NCBI GenBank assembly: GCA_021399435.1
Contig: JAJTUP010000002.1
Location: 2,232,001-2,296,000, forward strand
Length of the DNA stretch: 64,000 nt
Direction of reading: 5' to 3'
DNA from: Diaporthe sp. PMI_573
Taxonomy: Eukaryota > Ascomycota > Sordariomycetes > Diaporthales > Diaporthaceae
The number at the start of each line of letters is the position of its first letter. Position 1 is the first letter of the stretch. Below are positions 22,451-33,561 of the stretch, in pieces. The translations under genes were made by a program, and so were the position numbers. The notes below the pieces were generated by a model, which saw only the letters and a program-made list of their open reading frames with translations, did not search any database and was not told the origin of the DNA.

Positions 22451-22982
22451 ATTAAATTGGGGCCTTTCACGGTTCTAGCCCGTCCGCTTATGTCAGCCAC
22501 TTCCAGTCTCTTCTCAACCCCGTCCACTTGTTAGGCCAGGCCTCTGCCGCCATACGTTCTTAGTGTGTTCATTGCTGCCTTGTTCATATTGATATGTACT
22601 GCAGTAGGTGCCTCCTCTCCCAGTTGAGGCCGGGAATGAGGATATCCACGCAAGGATCACATGCACACTATGTGTGTTGCGAGTCGGGCATCCAAGACAA
22701 GAGAGTAAGGTGCTTGTTAATCAAGCAGCATGGTTCCAGCTGGGTTTCAGCACAACAGCACTAGCACCCTAACAGGTCTTCTGCTGGCAGCATCCCTCCC
22801 TCCTGCCAATCGGACCAGCTCAGGCCAGCTCCGAAAGCCCTCTGCAGCCTGCCGACTCGTGTGACAATTCGCCTCTTTTGATTTGGCTATCCTGTCTGCC
22901 TGTCTAGCAGGCTGGCAGGCCAGAGCGCCCGCCCCCTCCCCCCTGCTGCAGAGGAAAACAACGCCCAAGCTCCCGCTACCCC

Positions 22983-23014
22983 GGATTGTCGGATTGTCGG
23001 ATTGTCAGATTGTC
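22983..23014. repeat. Tandem octamer ggattgtc, 4 copies
   Basis: Three exact copies of ggattgtc are followed by one with a G-to-A change (agattgtc). The array lies about 430 nt upstream of the PRELI-like gene start. Confidence 0.85.
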
Positions 23015-23445
23015 AGTGCATCGTTCGATACCATACCATCTCCGCAACTTTGCCTCCCCTCCTCGACTGACCTGACGACATCACCGCCTCACACCCGCAG
23101 CCCTCCCCAAAGCCCTTGCGTCTCGTCCTGAAACCTTATCTGCACTGGCCGACATCCAAGCTCTCCGGCTCCGAATGGAGCGAGCAGCCTCCGTTTGAGT
23201 TGGCACACGGAAGAAAAAGCCCAATCCCCCCCCTCCCCACCTGAAGCTCTCCCTGTAAAGCTTCACGTGCTGGACGACCTCACGACCGCACGACCGCACG
23301 ACTCCACGCTGCAAACCACTCCTCGCAAGGACGCCATTCGCACCTCGGGACGCTGTCTGACATCGATATCGGACTTTTGAGACAACACACCCTGCCCCTC
23401 TCAATCCCTACGGCTCCGTTCCAACCACCTGCTTCAGCCGCCAAA

Positions 23446-24126
23446 ATGGTCCTCACCCACACCCAGAACCACACCTATGCTCACCCCTTCCCAACCGTCA
23501 CCCTCGCCTACTTCCTACGCTACTGCTCTCCGCAGGTCAACCCTTTCGCTGCACACGTTTTAAGCACCGATACCATCTCCAGCCATGTCGATCCAGCCAC
23601 GGGCCAGCTGCACACCACCCGCATCCACCTGAAGAAGTCGCGTATCCCTTCTGCTATCGTCAAGCTACTTCCCGCTTCCATCACTGGAGGCGGAGGCGAT
23701 AAGAAATCTTATATTCTTGAGACCAGCGTCGTCGATATCAACAACGGATGGATGAAGACGGAGAGCCGCAACCTGGACTTTGTGGGCGTGTTGTCCGTAG
23801 TGGAGAAGCAGGAGTATACGGCGCCTACCTTGCTGGCGGCCAATACCACCAGCACTGATGTCGCCACAACCACCATATTCCGGTCAAGAGTGGGCGAGCG
23901 GATCCGGGAACGCATTGGCCAAAAGACCGAGGAGGCCAATGCCCAAGGCGGCTGGCTGGCCAAGACTATCATCCAGCGCAGCATCGAGAACATTGCTAGC
24001 CGGAAGACACAGGATCAATTAGGCAGGAGCCGTGAGGGCATGCGGGCTGTCTTGGAGCGCTTGCGTAACAACGGTGTCAAAGGCATCATGGACTTGACAC
24101 GCATAGCCAGGGAAGAGGGCCTGTAA
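23446..24126 (+). CDS. PRELI/MSF1 (UPS) family mitochondrial lipid-transfer protein
   Basis: This is a single exon of 226 residues. The first ~175 residues match the PRELI/MSF1 fold: HTYAHPFPTVTLAYFLRYC, then NPFAAHVLSTDTISSHVD, TRIHLKKSRIPSAIVKLLP, and the strand ILETSVVDINNGWMKTESRN followed by KQEYTA. Family members (yeast Ups1/2/3, human PRELID) sit in the mitochondrial intermembrane space with Mdm35 and carry phosphatidic acid or phosphatidylserine between membranes. That function is inferred from family. No cleavable presequence is expected, since import depends on Mdm35. The C-terminal ~70 residues form a predicted helix rich in Arg/Glu. I cannot tell Ups1 from Ups2/3 by eye. Confidence 0.9.
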   Translation: MVLTHTQNHTYAHPFPTVTLAYFLRYCSPQVNPFAAHVLSTDTISSHVDPATGQLHTTRIHLKKSRIPSAIVKLLPASITGGGGDKKSYILETSVVDINNGWMKTESRNLDFVGVLSVVEKQEYTAPTLLAANTTSTDVATTTIFRSRVGERIRERIGQKTEEANAQGGWLAKTIIQRSIENIASRKTQDQLGRSREGMRAVLERLRNNGVKGIMDLTRIAREEGL

Positions 24127-26033
24127 GCCGGCTTGCCCTGTCTGAGGAATACGACGGAAGGCGACAGGACATCGCTCCATCAAAGCGCGTCTGGCATTTT
24201 TTACATACCATCACCAATCATTTCGAAGCATGGCGTTCTATATGGTTTGGCTCGGGACAGCCGGAGTCTCGGCCTCGGGGAAGTTGTTTTTTGAGACAGA
24301 GCCTGGGATGCTGAGCCGCTGATGTACGAACCACTCTCGTCGAGGCTACGCTGGCGTTTCGTCTTCAATTCATCCCCTCTCCTTGTATAACATGGTTCAA
24401 AAAGGATAGGTAGCACAGCGCGGGGGGGGGGTTACGGGCTGTGCAACAGGAGAGGGATGAAAGGGGAAGAAACAAGTATTTGAGGCTGGATTGGACGTCC
24501 CCAAAATGTATATTTACAATCATTGCTATTCATCTTGCACCCTGTGAAGTTCCTCAAACCTTCCGTGATTCGACTACGCACCTGTTCAAAGGGCTCTTAA
24601 GACTTGCCGCTTCTAGAACCCACCCATTTCCAGGAATGTCTGTGCGGGAACTCTCATATACAATGCGCGATCCGGCAAGTCAATGCCGTGGGATAACGTA
24701 CTGTGCTGCCACAGGAACAAACATGCCTAACGGTACTTCTACCTCTATCCTGACCTTGATTCCTTCTACGGCAGGCTTGCCGAGGCCGGCAGTGTTTTAA
24801 AATCCTACCGTCACTTCACTCTTGGACCGGATATGTCAATTTCTCAGTAATGCTTTGGCAAACCGAATCGGCCTGTACGGAAATACCTCATGCGTCGACT
24901 CTGGCAATAATGACATCCTCGCTCTGGGCTATAACCTCAACATCAAGGAGCTCAGAAGCAGGACGGCGAGTATGGCCGAGTGGATCAGAGCGCAAATGCG
25001 TGACAAGTCTCTGGGAGAAACAAAATTCTGTACATTTTTGGCGGACATGTGATTGCAATGGGCACTTACATACGCGTCAAATAGTAGTGGTCTGGCTGCC
25101 TTACTATTGGTTGTCACTGTACTCGAGATTAGGGCCGGGCCATTGCTGAAGTCCTCGGTAGCAACTTTTTACTTGCACGCACTTGACTATGGGAGGCTGC
25201 AATCGGCACGGCGGTTGGCTTGGAAACCTCGGATGATCTGGACAGGTGCTCGAGGGCCATGATTGCAGCCTTTGTAGAAATAAAGCCGGCTGGTTGAGGC
25301 TCGCCAGGCACTCGAAACGCGAAATAGAATGCTCAGATGTCGCATGATGGGTATACCCAGTAGACGTATTTGATCATTATATTTCTATCAGATCATTGTG
25401 CCTAGTTCATGCCATTATGCCACGGCAGGTCATCTTCCAAGAGATACAAAGACCTTATAAAGGACATAGATTTTAGTCCTCATGAGTTGCATATGATTTC
25501 AGAGGGGGGGCATTTCCTTGATTCTATAATATACTAATTCATGACAGATTGATGCGTATCACATAGCTCTTATCTGAATTCCTGTAGGAATGGGCATAGA
25601 CACATTCACTTAGAGGTCACGTGACTAGCGACTATAGCTAGATACGTAGGGTGCAGCCATTCGGCCACACCATCCTCTCTACACAACAACCAACTATCAC
25701 CAAACCCACTCGTACGCGTACATGACTACCCAGCCAACAATTCCCCTATTTCTTGACGAATGTCATATAGAAATAGGGAGAGAGCTGAGACAGAGAGCTC
25801 GGCCAATGGATCCTTGTAAACAAAATGACAAAATATATCGCGAGAGGTGATCATTGTGAGTCATTGGAGTGGATATGTACATTGTCTATCCTCATATATT
25901 TATCTTGAGTGTTTGTTACCTCCCAGAGTCTGCTAATCTCCAAGAGAACTCGTCCGTAGGCATCACAAGATTTCTCGAATAAAAGCAGAAGAGGCAGAGC
26001 AGGTCAGAAACAGGCGAGACTCTCGGCAATGTT
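24127..26033. other. Gene-poor, AT-richer intergenic region
   Basis: No supported gene is present. A run of about ten G occurs near 24421. The stretch 25.3-25.95 kb is distinctly AT-rich and TpA-rich compared with the flanking genes. That could be decayed, possibly RIP-mutated, repeat sequence, but I cannot recognise a source element. Confidence 0.5.
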
Positions 26034-27982
26034 TCACAAGAAGATCCCGCCCTCAGCCGCCAGTTCAGAAGCAGACACCTGTGTCACATTGGCGTTCGTG
26101 GTGAACGGATCCACAGAGCTCAGGCTACTCACGCGACCTAACAAGACCTCAAGCTGCCTGTACGCCGCCGTCGGCTGGTACTGCGGGACCATATGGCCCG
26201 ACAGCGCGATACTGACGTAGGTCAGCCCGCGCTCCGTGTGAGTTGTGCCCATGACGCCAGCCGCGGCGAGGGTGCTCAATGAGACCTCGTCGTGGTATGG
26301 CACGTAGAAGGGGTCCTTTGGGGCGGTTTGGAAGCCCTGGGCTCCGCCCCAGGTCATGTTCTGGATAGCCAGGAGCGTCCCGTTTGCGATCCTGGTGTGG
26401 ATCTATTTAGTTTTCGATTGTAGAGAAGGGATAAGTATTGGGGATAGGGCATCCACTTACAAGACCATATCCAGAACTCCGTGGCCGATGATCACGTTTT
26501 GGGTGCGCTCGATCACACCGGGTAGGACGGTGATCGAGGAAGGCAATGAGGAGTCACCTCCGTCGACAAAAACGTCACCACTAGCACATTCTTCCCACAC
26601 CATCTTGGGGGCATTGATAGCCTCTTGGACATCCGTACGATTGAAGTAGATTGAAGCACCTTCGGGCTGATAGCCGAATGACCCAGGGACTGTAGACTCG
26701 TCAGTCAAGTTGCCTCCAGTCAAAAGTAAGGCGAATAGGTCTTGAAGGTATTTGGCCTGGGACACAAGTGGACTTACATCCTAAGACATCCCACAGCAAG
26801 GGACAAGTAGTTTGGACAGCATAGATATCAAAGCAAGGGTTCACAGCCGAGACCGCATCGAATATGTCCCCATACAGCGCCTGGCATGAATCATTGTTCT
26901 TGCCAGGGATGTCATCTGGGCCAGGGAGGAGGCTAGGTGGCGGGAAAGAGAGAAACTCGTCGCGGAAGTCGGCATATCCACAGGCGGCATCGCGGGCTCG
27001 AATGTCGGCCCAGAAGGTGTCATTGAAAGGGAAGACGGCGGCGGCCGACTCGACAAAGGGCACGACAGTCACCCCGCTCTGCAGGTCATCATACGCGATG
27101 CTGGGGTCGTAGATCATAATCCCGGAGACGTTGTAGTAGGTCGTGTCGTTGGCGTCCAGCATGGCGCTCGCGATATAGGGCACATACTGGCCGGCATAGC
27201 TCTCTCCCGTGATATAAACACTATAGCCCTGCATGGCGAACGTGTCGACAAAATTCTTGAACCAACTCATGAACTGCTTGGCGACGTCCTCCTCCGAGGT
27301 TGCCGTGGGAGTGCCCTGGGAGAAGCCCGTGCCGACAGGCTGCTCGACCCAGACCACATTTGTGAGCTTGTGCCAACTCCAAGGGTTGGCAACCGGTTTG
27401 TAGGTGCCGTATTGCCACAGAAATGGGCCATTTTCTTGCAAAAAGCCCTCGAGGGACGAGCACCCAGGCTATTACTGTATTAGCATCCTGCTCACTGTTG
27501 TGTCGAGGAATACTGGGGCTGTTTGTTCTTACTCCGCCGTTGAGCCAGATCAAAATCTCCTTCTCAGCTGCCGGTTTCTCGGAGGGAAAGAACCAGAAGA
27601 AGAGGTTGTCACTGGAGTTAGTGGTCAAGGGGATGGATCCCGCATAACTCTCGCCGACGTCGAAATCGACATCTGGGATCGCGGATCCATCAACCGCGAA
27701 CTCTGGAAGGGGATTCTGGGTTAGCAAGGGTTGTAGAGCCAAGAACGTTCAAGCTTTCCGGTGGACTCGCTTACTTGCGGTCGTGTTGGTGAGGAACTGA
27801 GATCCCGCAGTAGCGCGCTTGGCAGTTGCTTGGAAATCGCGCGGCATCAGAGGCATATCCGCCGCGATGCTGCGGCCGGACCTTTGCAGCCTGTCTGCAA
27901 AACCAGCGACATGACGAGTAGATCTTCCGGCCGCGGCGACGCCGCCGAGGGCAAGGGCCGAAAGCAGCTGGGGCAGGTGCAT
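26034..27982 (-). CDS. Secreted serine carboxypeptidase (peptidase family S10)
   Basis: Five exons, 27982-27775, 27702-27533, 27468-26778, 26689-26461 and 26391-26034, give 551 residues. The N-terminus [19 protein letters not shown] is a signal peptide, followed by a short propeptide-like region. The fold is the alpha/beta-hydrolase carboxypeptidase: [13 protein letters not shown] formed across intron 2, [12 protein letters not shown], and [10 protein letters not shown] with nucleophile Ser216. The catalytic Asp430 lies in GHGVLDMVL, and His499 in [10 protein letters not shown]. Several N-x-S/T sites (NDTTYYN, NVSG, NRTD, NMTW) fit secretion. It removes C-terminal residues from peptides in acidic extracellular or vacuolar space; the signal peptide and lack of a vacuolar cue favour secretion. 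Intron 1 has an alternative AG 13 nt upstream of the one used, but only the downstream AG keeps the frame ([13 protein letters not shown]). Confidence 0.93.
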
Positions 27983-29712
27983 TTTGGGAGCTGTCGTGAG
28001 GTGGATTGACGTTTGACAGTGGCACTCTGAGGACGGAGTACAGGAAGCACCTTGGAGGGTAATAGAAGGGACATGTTCGTGGTTATATCACTACCTTACC
28101 CCTGTGTGACTGGGGTGCTGCTGTGGACGCGCGTGAAAATGATCGTTACTTTGTCACTACGTATGACTACCTTGTAATGAAGCAGACCAATGGAAGGTGA
28201 AGATAAGCGGTCATCTAGACTATCATATGAGTGATGGAGTGGCTTACTTTTCCCCTGAGAGATGGGAATGTGGGTAAGTGGATATTTAGCTCGGTAACTC
28301 GCCCGATTCATGGAGCACCCTGTTGTCGCTGAGAAGATTAGGCCAGTCAGTCGAAAGGGACATCTGATGTTAAGCACTTGATCCAGAAGCTCCCACGCTC
28401 GACAGGCCTGGACCTCCTGGACCTCCAAGACGTTCCTAGACCTCCTAGAGAAGCAGGGCGTGTGGGTTCAATGTGGCCGAGGGGCCAGTGGTCACTGTAC
28501 ATTTCTACCACCATTGCTCTGACCAGGAACATGATGCGCATTCAGCACTTGTCATGTCGGTGATGAACGAGTCGGCCGTGATGCTCAAAGAGGGGGGCGA
28601 TGCCCCACAGGGTGTAACGGTGGAAAGTAGCACTTGAGCGATGCAATCATGCATGAGCGGCGGCGGGACCCACACCTCAGTCTTGGCCCGATTCGGCAGG
28701 TGAATCAGGAACGAAAGGCAATGTACATGGATATGCTTGAAAAGTGTGTCATGGTCTACACGAGTGAGCGATCAGGCCCGGATACTGCCCAGAAAGTGAG
28801 AGATATTTTTAGCAAGTGCATGTGGTGACAGAGAAACATACACACCACTACGGGGGTTGGCGATGATGTGGACTGCGGGACAGGAGACGATTGAGGAGAG
28901 AACCACGGCTCTTCGACAACCGCCGTCATTGGGTGGGTGCTCGGGAGTGATGATGGGGTGAACCAGGGATAGAAAACGTAACATCGGATGACGTCGATCA
29001 CTGACATGGTACAGTAATAAACTTCCAACGTTTCTAATTTCAGTTTCCTCGAAAAGATCTGTCCAGCTACGCTCTGCTCGACCCAAGCAGCAACTCCAGC
29101 AGTCGACTACCTAGGTACCTCAGGAGCCAGACGATGGTGAGCATTAGAAAGTTGTCATTGGAGGAAAATATGGTATTCTAAAGGGATAAATATACCTCAA
29201 TAGACAGCAACCTCAAGTGCTGTTCAAGTCCACCCCAACAATATCCGACACGTCCTCCTTTGCCAACATAAATGGACTATTCGTGTAATTCTGGGCCCCC
29301 TGCTCAGCAGGCTAGACAGTGAGAGGGAATCGACTTCGCGGTGGTTGCCAACCATTACATGCTTTGATGTACCGCTATGCACTACTCCCTCTCAAACACT
29401 ATCTTCATGCCACTTGTTGAAATATGTACTCATCGCATCTTACTTGCTGCCATGCAGACGGGCACCGCCAAGCGATGCAGGCGATCTACGGGCACCGCAC
29501 TTCATAAGATATCAATCATCTCGCCGCGAGAACAAAGAGGCCAGTATTGTCATTTCCTCATTCATGCCAGCCTCTCAATTAAGAAGAGTAAGTCCAGAGC
29601 CATAGCCACCAAGATTCCTCGCAACGCTTCAGTCGCATGGATTGGCTACACAGGCTCCTCTCTCACTTCTCGATGTATATGCATTGAGCCTAGCAGTTCA
29701 TCCTCTTCCCAG
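27983..29712. other. Intergenic region
   Basis: This is the promoter side of the carboxypeptidase and the 3' side of the Zn2Cys6 gene. It is moderately AT-rich. I see no coherent gene and no terminal repeats. Confidence 0.5.
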
Positions 29713-31466
29713 TCAGACTAGACTAGGCACGATAACGCAGCGGCTGATGACAGATGTAAGCTTGTTCCAGTAGTTGATCTGCACGTCGGCAAGGTCGTCC
29801 TGGGCCCAAACAGCATGCAGCAACACGGTAACATGATTGAACGATCGTGATGTAACTCTCTTTTCTGTCCTCGATATGAGGCCCATGATTATTGCTCGTT
29901 GTTCGTCAGTCCGCGCCTCGCAACCCAGAACGAAGATGGGGAATTGTCGCTCGCAGGCGGCTAATTTGGAAAGGAGCAAGAATCCCTGCTCGGTGTACTT
30001 CTGGATCTGAGCGGCCTGGTCCAGAAGATCTTCGCTCACTCGATTAACATATACTAGAGCAGCCAGCCTGTAAAGCTCTACTATGGTCGTCATCTCGGCA
30101 GCCTCGTCGGGCTTAAGCAAGACCGGGACTGTTCTGATTCTCCAGTCAAGAACCGTTAAGAAGCCCTTGTGATCACTGAGCGCTTGGCCTGTTGCCGTAT
30201 ATGAGGCAGGCCCCGACATTGAGTCACAGAATTCGGAGAGTAGTTCTGGAAGAGCTGAAGTGGAGGAAGGTTGCTGGGATATACAGCTTCGCTTCAGATC
30301 AATTGCCGGCAGTTGTTGAACGTAGACTTCTGTATATGCGCAGGCTTCTGTCCATGCGGTCGACGAGTTTGAAGGAAGCCCCACAGCCTCCCCGTTCCAA
30401 TGTCGTAGAGTGAAGCGCATCATCACATCATGGTAGTACACCCAATCCAGCAAGACAGCCAGGTCATCATGCTCCTGTGGCTTGGGAAGAGATGACGCGT
30501 TGAGCAGCTGTTTCACTCCAGCCAGATAAATTGCCCATTGGCTGGAGGTGCATGAGGACTGGTGGACCTGACCGGCAGCTGCATTAGCACAGCAGATATC
30601 AGCGGCCGAGCCGAATACTGACCTCAAAAGAACATAGCAACATCCCTGTAGCAACATGTTGAATCACCTCTGCAAGACCCAAGCTACTCTTCGAATTAGA
30701 TGCCGCTGCGAGCGCATTCAGGCTCGAGATTTTCAACTCGATCGCCTGCGATTGGACACCATATCGATGAAGGGAGGACAGAGCAAGGAGCGACTGGAGG
30801 ACGGCAGTACCGGAGCTTGAATTGTTCGAGCGAGCGGCACGCATGAGGACCGCCCCCAAAGCAGCAGGATTGCTTCCGAAGTTGGTCAGAGACTGGGAAG
30901 CCGCAAACTGGACTTCGCTTGGTCAGCCTGACCGTAGGTCACAAAAGGAGCAGCTGATTGGGGGACGCACAATACTGGAAAAGATCCTTATCACTGGCGG
31001 ACATTTCGGATGGGTTCCATGGCATGGGGACTGGAAGAACCAGACGGGGAAGCTCTAGAGAGGAGCGTCAGAAGCCCATTGCACGAATCAACCGTCCCTG
31101 AGGTGACTGGAGAGCCGGCTTGCCTTTTCGGGACGAAGTTGTCAAGTAATAATGCATCTCGATATCCCAGGCACTAGTGTGGATTATGTTCGCGTCGAAA
31201 ATCCGGCGAACTGGTCTCCGGACTGCCAGCTTCGCGACAATAGCACGCCGGCCGTCTCCTGCGCGTGGCCATGATAGTCGGAGACCATATCCCTGACATG
31301 CACGCTTCGACCGGGAGCACTGCGAACATGTTGGAACAACTCTATCGCACAGGATGCGGCGTTCTGTCATCGAAACCATGAGTCTCGTATTCAATTCGAC
31401 TCCATAGTAATGTGGAGCCAGGGACTAACCTCTACAGGTGCCACAGCTTCTCTTCGCGGCAGTCAT
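29713..31466 (-). CDS. Zn(II)2Cys6 transcription factor with Fungal_trans_2-type domain
   Basis: Five exons, 31466-31430, 31363-31124, 31054-30971, 30912-30623 and 30567-29713, give 501 residues. The binuclear zinc cluster is complete only after splicing exon 1 to exon 2: Cys 8, 11, 18, 25, 28 and 35, spacing C-x2-C-x6-C-x6-C-x2-C-x6-C, then GYGLRLSWP, typical of this group. Intron 2 (31055-31123) begins with GC (AAAAG/GCAAGC) and ends CTGAC..CTCTCTAG. Reading through would hit TGA; splicing gives LTTSSRKELPRLVLPVP, which fits the family. Later sequence (WNPSEMSASDKDLFQYFQFAASQSLTNFG, then AVLQSLLALSSLHRYG) matches the start of the Fungal_trans_2 regulatory region. It is nuclear, with targets unknown. 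The divergent neighbour is a short-chain dehydrogenase. Confidence 0.88.
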
Positions 31467-32185
31467 CTTGGGCTCCAGCCTGCACCGAAATCCGGTGATG
31501 ATGTGTCTATCTCGGAAGTAAAGATTCACAAGGATATAAACCTACTACACTCGCGGAAAGTTGCCCAAGCTACCTATTTAGCTAGGGTTCAATTTGAACA
31601 TTGGGTGCATAGAATTCCTAGTTGGCCCTAGAAGTGATTGATAATCTACGGCGTGATTACCCCGGTCAGGGACTAGCGAGGTTCGACCCTCACGGCACGA
31701 CGATGCTTACCAAGCCCGCATCCTGCAGGTGAGCTTTGGGCTCTAGACTTTGGCAAGTTTGCGCGGCCCTGGTCAACTTAAACTAAGAAGAGGTCGGAAA
31801 CCGGACGTCAGATGGGTACATGCACGTCAGGCCAAGAAATGGACTTGAGGCAACTATGAGCGAATCCCTTGGTCTTACCGATAACAATCGCGTTTCGCAT
31901 CTCCACTGCTATGGCATGGTTGACAAGGGCTATGTTTGAGTTTACTAATTCGAAGGCCTATAATTGCTTCAGCCATACATCTTAACGCTGGCGGCCTAGA
32001 AGGACTGATGGCAATCGATATATATATCTTCGTGTTGTCCCGCCTATGACCATGTGTTCATGATCAAGCAATTCAGACATTTCACCAACATCTTTCCGCA
32101 GCCATCGTACAAAGTGCACTTGCCTATACCACTGAGGCTTTCGTCATAACCAGATCACTTAATACAGTCCCGTGCTTCAGACAAC
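31467..32185. promoter_or_regulatory. Shared divergent promoter of the Zn2Cys6 regulator and the dehydrogenase
   Basis: 719 nt separate the two start codons. A symmetric CGG-AAA-CCG occurs at 31795-31803, the layout bound by many Zn2Cys6 dimers. A palindromic TATA-like gatatatatatc lies at 32017-32028, about 160 nt before the dehydrogenase start. Binding by the adjacent regulator is inference. Confidence 0.5.
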
Positions 32186-33274
32186 ATGGCCACATATGTC
32201 ATCACAGGCGTCTCAAGGGGTCTGGGTGTAAGTTCTCACCAAGAAAACCCAGCACAAAATCTGAATTCTGTCTAAAATGTCCAACAGTGGGAGTTCCTGA
32301 ACCAGATTTCGGGCAACCCTGACAACACTGTTGTTGGAATTGTGCGAAACAAGCCGGCAACGGACAAGAGGATCAAGGAAGAACTGAGTGGGCGATCCAA
32401 TATCACCATTCTGGAGGCTGACCTTACCAGTCATGACGCGATAAAGGTACGAGAAAATGTCCGCGAGATGGTGTTTGAAGAAGTTACAGCCGCTAAGAGT
32501 TAGCTATTAGAAAGCTGCTGAAAGCTCGGTCGCGGTGACCGGTGGAAAGGTCGACTACATAATCGCCAATGCTGGCCTCGTACCCCAGCAGGACATGTTT
32601 GACGGCCTTGATCTCCTGTATGTTCTAGAAAAGCTATCAAAAAAATTGCTCCATCTTCAGAAAAGATACCTAGGTATACTGACCCCCATTTCTCTCCAGG
32701 GGAGAGAAGCCCGCGGAGCTTGAGGACCAGCTCTCTAAGCTGATCCAGACCAATGTAACCGGCAACATCTACCTATTCAACAGTTTCATGCCGCAGGTAC
32801 TCAAAGGCAAGGTGAAGAAGGTTGTTACCATCTCCAGTGGTATGGGTGACATGAACTTTGCAAAGGACTATGACATCTCAGAAAGTCCCCTTTATGCTAT
32901 CAGCAAAGCAGCTATGAACATGGTGACAGCCAAGTTCAGTGCCCAGTACAAGAAGCACGGCGTCCTCTTCCTGAGCATTTGCCCCGGCATGGTCGAGGTT
33001 GGCCATTTCGACAGCAGTAAGCCCTACACCACAGGTACACTGCAGTGCTCAGACAATTTAAGCTGACCCTGCCCTCCCCATAGTGGCCCCAGAGCAGCTG
33101 TCTGGCTTGGAGACAATGGCGGCAAAGTTCAAGAGGTACAACCCGGAGTTCAAGGGCCCGGATACGCCACCGGAGTCCATCAAGGCTGTCATGTCTGTCG
33201 TCAACAACTCCAGCATTGAGAGCGGAGCAGCTGGTGATTTTCTGTCACACTTTGGGACGAAGCGGTGGGTGTGA
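32186..33274 (+). CDS. Short-chain dehydrogenase/reductase (SDR)
   Basis: The exons 32186-32227, 32288-32446, 32511-32617, 32700-33034 and 33084-33274 give 277 residues, a standard classical SDR length. It has the cofactor motif TGVSRGLG (7-14), ADLTSHDA (adenine-ring Asp region), IIANAGLVP (NAG motif), VTISSG (catalytic Ser near 148-149) and the active-site Y168-x3-K172 (YAISK), followed by CPGMVEV. It is a NAD(P)H oxidoreductase of the carbonyl-reductase/sniffer-like group. The substrate is not predictable. No targeting signal is present, so it should be cytosolic. All five exons keep the frame, so the gene looks intact. It is divergently paired with a Zn2Cys6 regulator. Confidence 0.92.
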
Positions 33275-33561
33275 GCCAGTCAGCTCTTTGCTCATTCTCT
33301 TGGTTGGAGCTCGGCTTGGGCGGTGGGGCGGCGCATAGGACAGCTATTCTCCTGTGGTCGTAATAGTCACTTTCAACTACATTCATTCTTGCCATTTAGT
33401 CCAGATATGTTGAGAGATTGCGATTTGGAGCCCCCCAGTGAAGGAAACATGGGCCTCCAAGATTCGGGCCAGAGTCAAAGGTTTCTAAACTGTAGCCCTC
33501 AGGAGGGCTGAGGTATCATCTATGTTCGTGGGATCAATATAGTACAGGATTATGGACAGCT

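Larger units (their letters stand above)
21486..23445. other. Divergent intergenic region (MPE1 / PRELI-like)
   Basis: About 2 kb lies between divergent starts. The right third is C/T-rich leader-like sequence. It includes a (tggc)n run near 22432-22450 and an octamer array at 22983-23014. No coding frame with recognisable motifs was found. Confidence 0.55.

Noticed and set aside
27703..27715. Upstream acceptor AG for carboxypeptidase intron 1
   Set aside because: Using it shifts the frame; the AG ending at 27703 gives the family-like [13 protein letters not shown].
31055..31084. A 30-nt GT-AG micro-intron in the Zn2Cys6 gene (GTGCAA..CTAG)
   Set aside because: It keeps the frame but is far shorter than any other intron here; the 69-nt GC-AG alternative uses the same acceptor with a better join.
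31640..31712. Possible tRNA on the plus strand (GGTTCGACCC box)
   Set aside because: No A box at the right distance and no acceptor pairing; the T-stem pairs over four bases only.
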